NCBI GenBank assembly: GCA_943704525.1
Contig: CALSCQ010000737.1
Location: forward strand, 1-34,736
Length of the DNA stretch: 34,736 nucleotides
Direction: 5' to 3'
Source: Pigoraptor vietnamica
Taxonomy: Eukaryota; Opisthokonta; Filasterea
A program made the translations under genes and the position numbers. Numbering within the stretch: the stretch's first letter is position 1; the number at the start of each line of letters is the position of its first letter. The notes under the pieces were generated by a model. It was not told the DNA's origin. It searched no databases and saw only the letters and a program-made list of their open reading frames with translations. This document shows, one piece after another, positions 8,590 through 19,782 of the stretch.

Positions 8590-10909
8590 TCACCAGTTGA
8601 CGAAGCCCCACGCCTCCACGACGACGCACGTAAAGTCGCACGTGCTCGAGATGGTCGGATTGCGAAACGTGGTGCACGGGTGGCTGCTGCCGTGGTTGAA
8701 GTCCGCGTCCAGCCACAGCCCAAAGCTCCCGCTGCGCAGGGGAGAGACGCAGCCAACATAAGCGCACAGGACATCAATGCAAAAAGCGCGACATGACGAT
8801 CATTGATACGCGCCACACGTGGCAAGTGAAAAAAAGGAGGAAGAGCCAAACGAACAAACTGAATAAAGCAGAGGACGACCAACACCCGCGAACACACGCA
8901 CCCTCCGCCACCGACGCTGATGCAGTCCGGTCGGCCCATCATGAAGAAGTCGTTGTCGTGTGACCAGTGGTACACGGCAAACTGGGGCTTCACGCTAAAC
9001 AGGAAGCTCTCGCCGCTGCCGTAGAACGTCTCGCTCATGCGAAAGGGCTCAGTTACAAACGCACCAAACACCTGCACGCGCACACACGGAAAACACAGTC
9101 AGTGAGTGGCACAAGCGACGACAACAACGCCGTTGAGCTCCACGTTGTGTGCGGTGTTGTGATACTCACGGCGCCGGCGCTGTCAGATACTACGAGGACC
9201 GAGGGCCCCTCGTGCTTGTCCATGTTGCGATAGAAGGTGCGCAGGCTGATGCCGTGCACGTGCGTGCTGTAGATGAGGTTCCAGTCGGCGCGCTGGTGCC
9301 GCTTGGGCAGGTACGCGATAATCTGCACATCCATTACATGTTAGACGCACCGTCATAGTCTGACGCGCGCAAACACACACACGCATGCACGCACACGCAT
9401 GCACACACGCATACATGCACGCACGCTTGCACACAATGCAATACAAATGCCTGCCACACAGCACAATACAAGGCAACTGAGCCAGATAACGCACCTTGAG
9501 CATGTCGGTGAGGTCCAGCAGTTTCGACGACTGCATAAATACGGGAGGTTCGGGATGATCCTCGCCGAGAAGCTCGTCCACAAACGACCGCCTGCGTGCA
9601 AGAAACAGCGCACTCAGCATTTGCCTCGCACACCGAACATTATGACGGGACAATGGAGGGGACAGCGCACGCAGGCCCTCGACAGACAGCACGTTCAGCC
9701 CTTGACTCGCAAACCAGCCGAAGACAGCATGCATGCATGCACGCACGACGCACAACCCCTCGTACTCACTTGCGCGGAGTGCGCGCCTTTGTCCCAATGA
9801 CCATGGGCATGAACTGCTCGCCGTGCACAAATTCGGCGTCGCTCATAAACTGCAGCAGCGATGCATAGAGCATGTCGATTCTGGACGAGGGGAGAAATGG
9901 ACAACACAGCGCCGAGTGTAAGACACCCACAAGAGAAAAGCATTCGCCAGAGCAATCCCAAGCCCGGTAAACTCCCACCCTACAGTTGTGCAGCCTACAA
10001 CACGACCCACTTTTTCCTCGACACGGCAAACACGTGGTCCCTCGCCTCTCCCTCCGGCGCCACGACGCCGACCTTGAGGTACATGGGCAGCTGCGTGCTC
10101 GCGACCGACGGACCCGCCGCCTCGCTATCATCCGCAGCACCGCCATCCCCAGCCGAACTTTCGTCTGCAGAGTGTGTGCCAGTCAAATCACACACCAACA
10201 AGCACGAGTATTGACGCAGACCAACTACCGCTGAATAGCTAGTCTGCACGCGAAGACAGCCACATACCGCCCTGTCGCAGTCGTGTGAGCGACTCGTGCA
10301 CGCTGCAGTTGCACACGGCGCCGATGGGGCCGTCCAGCTCGTACTCCTCTGGGCCCAACTCGAGGACAATCGGATCGTCCGCGCTCGGCACAAACGAGAA
10401 GCGGTCGATGGACATGACGAGCACACCGCCCACAACGCCCTGCAGCGACCACGTGACCGTGAGCAATGGACGAACGCACACAGTAGGACAACCGCCGCAT
10501 ACCCGCGCACCCCACCTTCCCCTCCGTAATGTACTTGACGTGGTACTGCACCGTCCCGTCCTCCTTCTCGTGCACTTCTTCGACGTCGATCGACGCGCGC
10601 CGGCGAAGTGTGGGCGGGTTGGGCTGACCCGTGCTCGTAGCGCGACCGCGCGGAGGCTCGTCGCTACTGGAACGCGCACGTGGCGCAGACGCGGCCGACG
10701 ACGCCGACGGGGCATCGATCGAGGACACGTCGGGACTCGACGTCGACAGCGCCTCGGATTGCTTTAGAGACGACACTGAGGGGGGTCGCTCGTCGCCATG
10801 CGCGTGCGACTGGTCGTCCCGCGGCGCAGAGCGGCGAGACACGACCTCGCCGGGCCGCGGGATTTTGATGGTCTGAACGGCGGATTGTGCATGTCAGTGT
10901 GTGTGTGGT

Positions 10910-10952
<43 letters not shown>

Positions 10953-11903
10953 CGTGCGTACGTGCGTGTATTGCGCGTCAGGCCACTCACACAACTCAAA
11001 AACAAGAACACGCACACCCAAACACAGCAACACACGCATCTCGCCCACCTCGCCCGGGAAGACGACCTTGGAGGCCATTCGATTGTATGTGCAGAGCTCC
11101 CACACCGTGATGCCAAAGCGCACCGCAATACTGACGACCGTGTCGTTCGCCTGCACCTTGTACTTTGTGACATCTGCTGCGGCGCACACGTGCGTATTAG
11201 TGACCGCCTCATTATATCAGCACTCCCATCGCAAGAATTAACACTTGAGCCACTTGGCAGTACACGCACACACGCACAGGTACCATACAAGGAAATCCAC
11301 ACGCACGCACGCACACACACAGACACACACACACACACACAGTCAATGACAGCAGCTTCCGAAAAGAGTGCAACACCGCACAATGCACATACCCTGCGGA
11401 GCGGAGGGCTGGGCACTCTCGTGCGACGCGCGCGGGGAACTGCTGTCGTGTGCGGCCGCCGCGTCCCCCTCCGACGAGTCCGCCATCACCGCACGGCCAG
11501 GCACGTGGGCGGGGATGAACTCGCCCGTGCGGTCGCCCACACGGCACGAGGGCGATGCAACGCTCTCGGCAAGCTCTTTATAGTCGAGCGAAGGGCGCCC
11601 GGCGCGGTCCGATGGCACGGCAAGTGCGTCACCGTCAGAAGCCCCCGTCCTTGCGCTCGCGTCCTCCGCAAGAGGGGACGCATCGCTGTTGTCGGCGTTA
11701 CTCTGGGCGTGCGCGCACTGTGAGTCCTCGGCCGTTTCGGCGACGGGCGCGAGGTGCTCTGCGCCGCCGAGCATGTGCGACGCGTGCGCATGCCGGTGCG
11801 CCGCCGCATGGGCCGCTTCCATTTCGCGATGACCCTCGGACGCAACAGCGCCGTGTGTCTCGCCGGGCGGTCCCGTCTCGGCGACGGCGGCGGCGTCCCC
11901 CAT
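8590..11903 (-). CDS. OXR1: OXR1/NCOA7-type LysM-GRAM-TLDc protein
   Basis: Ten minus-strand exons: 11903-11393, 11176-11049, 10872-10516, 10439-10268, 10164-10011, 9880-9770, 9591-9495, 9322-9170, 9071-8902 and 8731-8590; 1995 bases, 664 residues. Residues 1-170 are low complexity (Ala/His/Asp/Ser). Residues 171-219 are a LysM domain (YKVQANDTVVSIAVRFG to VFPGETIKIP). A Ser-rich linker follows, then a GRAM-like region at about 318-390 (ITEGKGVVGGVLV, DPIVLELGPEEYEL). The TLDc domain fills about 505-664, with DWNLIYSTHVHGISLRTFYR, FYGSGESFLFSV, SVGGGGGSFGLWLDADF, GSSHPCTTFRNPT and VEAWGFVNW at the very C-terminus. This is the domain order of animal OXR1/NCOA7, which protect against oxidative stress and act on the V-ATPase. 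The cellular role here is inference. The LysM exon has a tandem CAGCAG acceptor. Confidence 0.92.
9371..9430. repeat. CA/GCAC-rich repeat in an OXR1 intron
   Basis: Degenerate CACA and GCACGCATGCAC units fill the middle of the intron between the exons at 9495 and 9322. It is non-coding. Confidence 0.7.
10897..10970. repeat. GT/GTGC microsatellite in the intron after the OXR1 LysM exon
   Basis: A GT repeat followed by GTGC units, with one CA-rich stretch nearby. It lies within the intron 10873-11048 and reads as CA on the sense strand. Confidence 0.85.
11281..11342. repeat. CA-rich repeat in the first OXR1 intron
   Basis: ACACACGCACGC and CACACA stretches lie within the intron 11177-11392. 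On the sense strand they read as GT/GTGC. Confidence 0.7.
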
Positions 11904-12207
11904 TTGTCGTGTCGTGCCCTACTCACACACGTTGCGTGCACACATGCGACGGCAGCGCGGCGACAGCCGATGGACCGCGGTAGGGAAGCGCGCGTGTTTT
12001 GTACGCGTTTTGCGCGTGTTTCGATCGGATGTAGTACTTGGGAGCGCTTGCAAGGCAATGCCGGAAGGGTCGGCAGAGGGTGTGCAAGTCGACAGCGGTC
12101 TGAAACAGAAGACGAAAGTCACGCGCAATCTCGAGGAGATGCAGGCACAATAGCAGCAGTTGAAGTGAGGGTCTGTGTAAACGTGGCTGAAATGATAGTC
12201 TGTGTGT

Positions 12208-12238
<31 letters not shown>

Positions 12239-12806
12239 CTCACTTCTGTGTGTGCGTGTCCACTTACAAACGGCTTGGCGCCACACGAAACATTGGGACT
12301 TGAAGAGCCCATTCCACGTAAAAGACCTCGATAATTACTCAATAACCTGCAGAAATTTCTCCATTTGTCCAGTCTAATATGCGTGTGGAGCCCTGACGTA
12401 CTCTCCGACTGATAACATCATGCAGAGATGTCTCGGCAAGTTGAGACATACAACCTGTGCGTAAATGCTGGGCTTATCGGCTATTTTAACTTTGCACGTT
12501 CGACACTTCACACACACTCTGAATTGCCAATTGTCCTCTGTCGAGTCGCCGAAAGAGAGACATCTCCTTTTGTTCCTACTTCAGCACACCGTTGCGCTTG
12601 CTGTGTGAGGCGGTCCTTTGCGGACTTGGGCGTAGTGCGCACGGGGTGCCATATTTTTTTTTTTTCGCGCATTTGCGCGGGGAGGCCGATAACGCGTTCA
12701 TTTGCCGCGGTGAAGACCCTTATACTCCGCGCGAGCGCACCGCACCGCCGCGCTGTCTTTGGCTGAGAGCGGCGGCGGGCTTGGCCCCCGCGTGCGTGCG
12801 TGAGCC
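11904..12806. promoter_or_regulatory. Shared upstream region of the divergent OXR1 and XPR1 genes
   Basis: These 903 bases separate two divergent start codons, so both promoters should lie here. There is a GT repeat at about 12202-12237 and a T12 run at 12654-12665, about 140 bases before the XPR1 ATG. I see no clear TATA box and no convincing exon. Confidence 0.5.
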
Positions 12807-15800
12807 ATGGTCAAGTACGCGCAGTACCTGGACAGCCACGCCGTCCCGGAATGGCGCGAGCGCTACATCGACTATCGGGTGTGTGCGCGATTCGCTGTAT
12901 AGGTCGACCGCACTCGCAAATTGTTGCGCAATGGCGTGTGCTTCGGCCCTGCGCCCGGTGCAACCCACGGCCGAAAGAGTGCCTGCATGTGTGTGGAGTG
13001 AACGGGTCCACGGACGAGGAGCTCACTTGCAATCTGCTGTGCGCAGGCCCTCAAGCACCGCCTCCATGGGCTCATTCTCGAAAAGAGCCCACCGAAGCCC
13101 AGGCGGCGGGGGTCCTTCTCGTTCATAGTGCGCGGTGAGTGCGGCGTCGCTGTGCGTGTGTATCGGCGCTTGTGCGTGTGTGTGGGTGTGCTTGTGCGTG
13201 TGTGGATGTGTGCTTGTGCCACATTGTGCGGCATCTCAAGTAGTCTCCCGCAGACTACGATGGAGTGCCCACCACGCGCACGTCCAACCTGAGCCAGGCT
13301 CACGGCGACCTGTCTTTTGTGGCGCTTCTCGACCTCGAACTCGCCAAGATAAACAACTTTTTCCAAGGTGTGCGTTCGCTTCAATTCGCTCAGGCGTCGG
13401 TGGACATTGGCTGGCGGCCCAACATGTTCGCGCTGGCCCGCACTGAAGCAAAGCGCCCGCCTCCCCTCATCTCTCGTATGGTGCATGCGATAGGGTCGGC
13501 TGTTCCGCGCCTTATTGTGTCTTCCCATCGCAGTGAAAATGGAGCAGGCGAAGGCGCGCCTGGACTCGCTCGTGCGGCAGCTCGACGGCGTCCCCGCGTT
13601 CAACGCCACGCGGCGCGGCGAGGACATGGAGGTGGAGGTGATTGACGAGACGTCCCCTCTCCTTACGGAGGAGGCACGTGACCTGATGAACCAGAGCGAC
13701 GCGTCGTCGTCGTTCACGGGCAGCATCAACAGCAACAGGCGACCGAGCACGCCGCGGCCGCCGCCCCTGCGCAGGTGCGTTTGCGCGTACTTTGCGTGCG
13801 CCGTGCAATAGCGGACCGTGTCGCCGGCGCGGTGTTGTAGTGGGAGAGCATGGCTGTTTGTGCTGGAGAGTCGCTGTTCTCTCGCGCGGCAATTGATGCG
13901 GATGTGCGTCTTGAAATGGCCCGTGCGTTTGCTCTGTGCATTGCCAACGCGCTCACGTGACTCGCGGTGTGTCGCAGGCTGCGGAGCTGGATCACGGACG
14001 TGAGGGAGGCGCGGGAGCTCAATTACGAGCCGGAGAACTACGTCGCGCGTACGCTGAAGATGGAATTCTGCGAGTTTTATTCGATGCTCGATTCGCTGAA
14101 AAATTTCCAGGTGCGCGTGCGTGCGTGTGCGTGCACGTCGCCGTCGTGTTGGGGATGTCTCACAGCGCCGTACGTTGCTGTTATGTTCTTGCGGGGTGAC
14201 TCACTGGGCTGTTGCGTAGATACTCAACTATACCGGCTTCCTCAAGATTCTGAAGAAGCACGACAAGGTGCGCTGCGTTCCATTGCCCGCTGTTCTCGCA
14301 TGCCGGGTCGCTGTGGAAAGAAGGAAGAGAGGGGGGGGGGGATGCGGTCGTCTGTTGTTTGTTACAGGGCTTCCGGAGTTGTTTCTTTGTTGAAGCTCTA
14401 TTTGGCGGAGGGAGGCGGGAGATGCAGTCAATTCGCCGTGGGCCTGCGCTGACTGCGCGTTACTTGTTACGCAGATGCTTGGCGGCAGCCTCCACCCCGA
14501 GTACATGCGCAAGGTGAACGCCGCTCCGTTCTTTCAGCGCGCAGACATCGACCGCATCATGGGCGACGTCGAGGTGCGTTCTTGGCAAGCACCCTGCCAG
14601 TGCTCTATCTATCCCGTCCCTATCCCGTCCGTCCCTTTCTCTTTTTTGTTTCTTACTGGAGTCGATGGACCACGCGAATGACTTGCGCTGGTTCGACATC
14701 GGTGACCAATTCTAGAATGTGTCTTGACTCTGTTTGGTGTTTGGTGCAGTGTGTCTCTCTGTACATTCGCTCACTGCCCCCACCCGCGATCTCACCAGAA
14801 AATCCTCGCCGAGCGCATGGGCTTCAAGGACCCGTCCACCGAGGCGAAGAAGCTCGGAATTTACTCGAGGAGAAAGGTGCGGCGGGTGCACTGTGCTCAG
14901 CGGCTGACTGTGTGCGCACGCGCGTACGTACGTGGGCGTGTGATGTGCTCGCGTCTGCGTGCATGTGTGTGTGTGTGCGTGCGTTCCGCTTCTGTGTTGA
15001 TAATCCCCCCCCCGGGTGTGCGCGCAGCACAAGCACGACCACAAGTGGTCGATGTTCATGGCGGGTCTCTACATCGGCGCGTGCGTGCCCATGCTCATCA
15101 TGCTCATCGTCACTGGTGCGTCACTGGGCCGAATGTGCGACTGCCCTTCTTCTTTCTTAAGCGCCGTGAACTTGCTGCAGTGTCTCTCACTGCTCGCTGT
15201 GCCTGTGTGGCGATGTCGTTGTGGCGATGCCCCCCCCCCCCCTCTTTTAACTGGCTGTGTGGGCGCGTGCAGCGAGCGAGGCGGACGGCTTTTCGACGTG
15301 GAAGCCGCAGTACACGATGTACCGAGGGCTCATCCTCCCCATCTGCTTCTGCTATCTCTTTGGCGCCAACGTGTACCTCTGGATCCGAAACAACATCAAC
15401 TACGTCTTCATTTTCGAATTTGACGCGACAAACTACCTCTCGCACTCGCAGATATTCGAGGTGGGCGTCGTGCCGTCGTCCCATGCACTGCGCCTCGTTG
15501 CCACTTTCCGCGTCATTTGGGCTGTCTTCCCCCTTGGTTTGCGCATTTGGGTCCGCTTCGTTCTTCAGCACCTTCTGTTACGTGCCGACGTTTGCCATTA
15601 GGCCATCGCTTATCATTGACGACGGTGATCGCTTACATGGACGGCTCCATGCGTCCCCGCAGATGGCGGGGCTGATGTCGCTGCTGTGGGTGCTGTGGGT
15701 GTTCCTGACGGTGCACCACGACACGCTCGTGCCGTCCGAGTACATGCCCGTGACGCTGTTTTTTGTGTACGTGCTCTACTTTATCAACCCGCTCCAAGTG

Positions 15801-17507
15801 TTTCACCGCGCCGCCCGTTGGTGGGTCGTGCGACACGTGGTGAGTGAATCCTTCGAGCGGCAAGTTGTCGAGCAGTAGCCAGTGGTGTGCCTTGCCCGGT
15901 GCTTCGCGTGTTGACCTTGGTTTTGTGCTTTCCAGCGGACGTGTATGTTCCGCATGCCTCTACTTGTGTGCGCGCAGTATGTGTCTGTCGTGTGCACACA
16001 CGCGCACTGCGTGACCTTTGCTGAATTCAAATTCAAATTCCCGCGGCAGCTGCGCGTGTTTGCGGCGCCCTTCACCAAGGTGCGCTTTGCGGACTTCTGG
16101 CTCGCCGACCAGTTCAACAGCATGAGCATCATGTTCATCGACATGGAGTTCCTCCTCTGCCAGACGCTCGTCATCGCCACTAACGCATCCGACGGTGGGC
16201 GCCCCGGTGCGCGCGCCTACCCCATTCAGCTTGGCCCTGTGATGTCTCCCTTGTGGTTGTTTGTTGCATGGATGCGCGCGTGGCCATAGCCCACACATCG
16301 TTGCCTGCTCACACGCGACACACCCTGCTGACCACTGCCGCACACACACGCAGACCCCTTCCGCTGCAAGAGTTGGCCGACGGGCGTTCGCGCCATCCTC
16401 ACTGCCATGCCCGCGTGGGTGCGCTTTCTGCAGTGCCTTCGCCGCTTCTACGACACGCGAAATGCATTTCCGCACCTCGCGAACGCCGCCAAGTACTCGA
16501 CCACGTTCTTTGTCGTCCTCTTCTCCACTCTGGACGACATTCACCAGCGTGAGTGCACCGTGTTCGTCCCAGTCCGCGACATCGCTTCGCGTGCATGCGC
16601 ACTATTACTCGTCCGCATTGTCGTATGGACATGCGTAGTGTCACCGCGCACACTTAAGGCCCACTCCTCTTTCCTTTGTGTGCCATGCAGCGACGCCCGG
16701 CGCGAACGCGTGGACGGTGTATCGCAAGCTGTGGGTGTTTGCGTCGGCGGTGGCCACGTGCTTCACGTACTGGTGGGACATTAAGATGGACTGGGGCCTC
16801 TGGCAAAAGACGGGCCCGCGCTTCCTCCGCCGCGAGCTACTCTTCCCCAGGATCGTGAGTAACCGCCCTGTTACAGCGTGCTTGCCTCACGCGCGCGCCC
16901 CTCTTTCCGAAATGGCTTGCCTGCGATAGTGTGTCAGCCACTTGCCCTTGTGACTGGTCCGCTCGTCGTAGCCGTTCGCTGACGCCACCCCCACTCTTAC
17001 AGTTCTACTACATCTGCATGGTCGGCGATCTCCTCATGCGCATGCTGTGGACGCTCACCATATCGCCCCAAATCCTCGGCATCTCCCTGCCATCGGACAT
17101 TCTTCGCACGTGCCTCGCCTTTGCCGAGCTCTTCAGGTGACCATTTCTACGTTCGCCCGTCTGTGTGTGTTTGTCTCTGTGTGTTTTGAGAGAGAGTGTG
17201 TGTGTATGCGCGCGCGTGTGTGTGTGTGTGTGCGCGTGTGCTTGTGTGTGTGCGCTCGTGTGTGCAACGGGGCGTGTGTTCACTGTAATGTGTTTGAAGG
17301 TGTTTGTAGGCGTTTGAAGTGCAGCGTCTGCTCTGTGTGCGCAGTCGCCCTACTGTTGTCGTTGCGGCGCACGTCTCACTCACCATGCGTCGCAGGCGCT
17401 TTGTATGGAACATTTTGCGCGTTGAGCATGAGTACGTTGCGGACGCCGGCCAAGTGCGCGCCGAGTTTGACATGCCCAACCCACTCCCATATTCTGTGAA
17501 CGCGTGA
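12807..17507 (+). CDS. XPR1: SPX-EXS phosphate exporter, XPR1/PHO1 family
   Basis: Sixteen exons: 12807-12878, 13047-13134, 13254-13367, 13534-13774, 13978-14110, 14220-14267, 14475-14573, 14799-14876, 15028-15115, 15273-15460, 15663-15839, 16050-16194, 16354-16548, 16691-16854, 17003-17136 and 17396-17507; 2076 bases, 691 residues. Residues 1-265 form the SPX domain: [20 protein letters not shown] at the start, and the Lys-rich [11 protein letters not shown] near 222-232 that in this family binds inositol pyrophosphates. An acidic insert (about 110-160) interrupts it. Membrane segments start near 295 ([20 protein letters not shown]). The EXS part (about 440-690) shows [32 protein letters not shown] and [14 protein letters not shown]. 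Members export phosphate across plasma or endomembranes. The length matches animal XPR1. Start and stop are both clear. Confidence 0.95.
17161..17264. repeat. GT-rich degenerate microsatellite in the last XPR1 intron
   Basis: GT, GAGA and GCGT units fill the first half of intron 15 (17137-17395). Confidence 0.75.
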
Positions 17508-18011
17508 ATAGAGAAGAACAGAGCCCTGACGTGCTCTCGAACTTGTGAATAGAGTTGTGACCCGTTTTCATGACACTCCGAGCCGGCTAGTTTGCTGCCG
17601 CGTGGAAGCCTTCGTGTTGTGTGTGGAAGCTTGTTTTCTCGTTGACTTGGACGCGTGCGGACACAAGCACTGTGTGCGCCGCAGTCACTCACAGTCACAG
17701 TGACTCAGAGCCACCTGCCAATCAGAGCAAGAGTGGTCGAAGCGAAGGACTCATCTGTCGCACTGGGAAGAATGGGATTCTGAGTCGCGGCGAGTGCACC
17801 GCACGTGCTCTGCCCGTTTGAGGGCCGCACGCGTGCTTTGTGCAGGCGTTTGCTCTCCTTTTCTAAGTCTCACCTGGGGCTCAACGCGCTTTGCCTGCGT
17901 CTCCCTATCACATCGACGGGTCCTACTCCTATGTCCCACTGCTCCTATGTCCCATTATAATTAAGCCCGTACCACGCACGTCCGCGTACGCACGTCCTCC
18001 CCGCTGCCCTC
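17508..18011. other. Intergenic region before the SAM hydrolase gene
   Basis: I see no gene in these 504 bases. A 13-bp direct repeat, CTCCTATGTCCCA, occurs at 17926-17938 and 17942-17954 (period 16), about 60-85 bases upstream of the next ATG. It is followed by ATTATAATTAAG, the only AT-rich word nearby, which could be a core promoter. A small CAGTCACTCACAGTCACAGTG block lies near 17680-17705. Confidence 0.5.
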
Positions 18012-18869
18012 ATGGCGCGCCCTGCCACCGTTGCGCTGCTCACGGACTTTGGGTACCGCGACGGGTACGTGGGCGTGATGAAGGGCGTAATCAGCGACGT
18101 GTGTCCCACTGCCACCGTCATCGACATCACGCACGGCATTGCGCCGCAGGACATTGCGGCCGCGAGTTTTGTCCTTGCGTCGTCGCTCGCGTATTTCCCG
18201 CGCGACACCGTCCACGTGGTTGTGGTGGACCCCGGCGTAGGCTCTTCGCGCCGTGCGGTTGCCGTGCGCGCTAGCCACGCCACCATCGTGTGCCCGGACA
18301 ACGGCCTGCTCACCGGCGTCGCGTCGTCCTTCGGCATTGACGAGGCCTTTGAGCTCACCAACACGTCCCTCTGGCGACCCGGAATGGACGGCGGACCGAG
18401 CGCGACGTTCCACGGGAGGGACGTCTTTGCGCCTGTAGCCGCGCATCTCGCGTCGGGGCGCGTGTCTGTCGACAGTGTCGGTGTGCCAATAGCGCCCTCA
18501 TCGCTGGTTATGCTGGCGTCCGTGCAGAAGCCCGCTGTCGAGGAGGCCGCGGAGGGCGGTTCGGGTGCGCGCGTGCTCGCGGGCTGCGTGCAGTACATTG
18601 ACGGCTACGGCAATCTGGTGACGAACATCAGCCCGAAGCACTTGGAGCAGCTGTCGAGCAGTGGCGAGGGGCTCTATGCGCGAGTGCGCGTGAGCATTGC
18701 GGGGCGCGAGTGTTCGTATGCGCCGACATACGCCGCGGGTGGCAAAGGGGCGATGTTCTGGCTCTGCGCCAGCCACGGATTTGTGGAGATCGCCGTTGGT
18801 TGTGGCAGCGCAGCGGAGACTACGAGTGCCGCCGTGGGCGCGCGCGTGGTGTGCTCAACGGTAGATTGA
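18012..18869 (+). CDS. S-adenosyl-L-methionine hydrolase (adenosine-forming), DUF62 family
   Basis: A single open frame of 285 residues with no intron. The family fold is clear: LLTDFGYRDGYVGVMKG (9-25), DITHGIAPQDI (38-48), HVVVVDPGVGSSRR (68-81), CPDNGLL (94-100), TFHGRDVFAPVAAHLA (132-147) and the C-terminal-domain motif YIDGYGNLVTNI (195-206). The Asp/Arg/His set of SAM hydroxide adenosyltransferases is present as D73, R80 and H134, with the expected seven-residue Asp-Arg spacing. This points to cleavage of SAM with water to adenosine and methionine, not to a halogenase. No signal peptide is visible, so it is probably cytosolic. The family is mainly bacterial and archaeal. An intronless copy next to a 16-exon gene suggests horizontal transfer, though an intronless old gene cannot be excluded. 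Confidence 0.93.
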   Translation: MARPATVALLTDFGYRDGYVGVMKGVISDVCPTATVIDITHGIAPQDIAAASFVLASSLAYFPRDTVHVVVVDPGVGSSRRAVAVRASHATIVCPDNGLLTGVASSFGIDEAFELTNTSLWRPGMDGGPSATFHGRDVFAPVAAHLASGRVSVDSVGVPIAPSSLVMLASVQKPAVEEAAEGGSGARVLAGCVQYIDGYGNLVTNISPKHLEQLSSSGEGLYARVRVSIAGRECSYAPTYAAGGKGAMFWLCASHGFVEIAVGCGSAAETTSAAVGARVVCSTVD

Positions 18870-19782
18870 GTGAGTGTGCAGCCCCGCGTTCCCTTCTCCG
18901 CTCGTACCCCGGCTCTGACATGCCGTCGCACACGCGCGCCGGGCTGTTGGCCGAATAGGGCCCGTGTGCCCCTGGCAACGAGCGCCTGCCACTCGACCCG
19001 CGCGCGAAGGACACCGCGCGCGTTCAATACACAAGTGCGCCCTTCCGAGTTCGCTATTGACACAGAGTGTGGACTGATGCGGCGCTGTGTTACCAATGTC
19101 CGTGAATTCGCGCCAGGTACTGCTGGGCGCACGTCAACGCGATGGGACGGCCGATGGCAGCTGCCATGGCCAGAGGGAGACGCGCCTGGACTGCGTGCAA
19201 AGACGTGTGCACGCCTCTCAGTGTGACAGCTTGTTATGACGGCCGCGGGCGTCCTCATGCCGGCCAGTGAAAACACTCAGCACAAAAAAAAAATAATGTT
19301 ACTGAGTGTTACACACAGACTGTGTGCCGACCTTCGGCAAAGGAGTGAAGAACTGTCGAGAACAACGGATTTCGGGCTTGACGTGGACATACACACGCAC
19401 GCACACGAACACACGCACACACACACGCAAGGCGCTCGTGGGGGCGTGAGTTGCAATGGACATTGTAACATGGAAGACTTCTCCGCGTGCCATATTTCGC
19501 GCCATGTGGCGGCAGCGGTCTCCGACAGGACGTCCCGCGCCGAAGACGGCCCGGCTAGCGCGCTCTCGGCCACACGGAGAAGTTTGTCCGCGCGGCTTGT
19601 GTCTGCCTCTGCGGCACATGGGGACATTGGGCGAAGATGGGACACTGTGCCACACTCGTCGTCCATAGTGGCCGTCGGTACTTAAGGGCGCGTCGATGCA
19701 GCAAGTCGATGCACTGCTTGCTCTCTCCTCTCTCCCACTCTTTTTTCCCTCAAGGCGACGAAGCGCGTGACGTGTATCGAGA
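18870..19782. other. Intergenic region between the SAM hydrolase and epimerase genes
   Basis: I see no gene in these 913 bases. There is a CA-rich stretch at about 19389-19430, an A-rich run near 19284-19293, and a pyrimidine-rich tract (about 19720-19750) shortly before the epimerase ATG that may be promoter or 5' leader. Confidence 0.5.

Noticed and set aside
18012-18869. Fluorinase or chlorinase
   Set aside because: The family relation is real, but the Asp-Arg-His set of the water-using hydrolase branch is intact.
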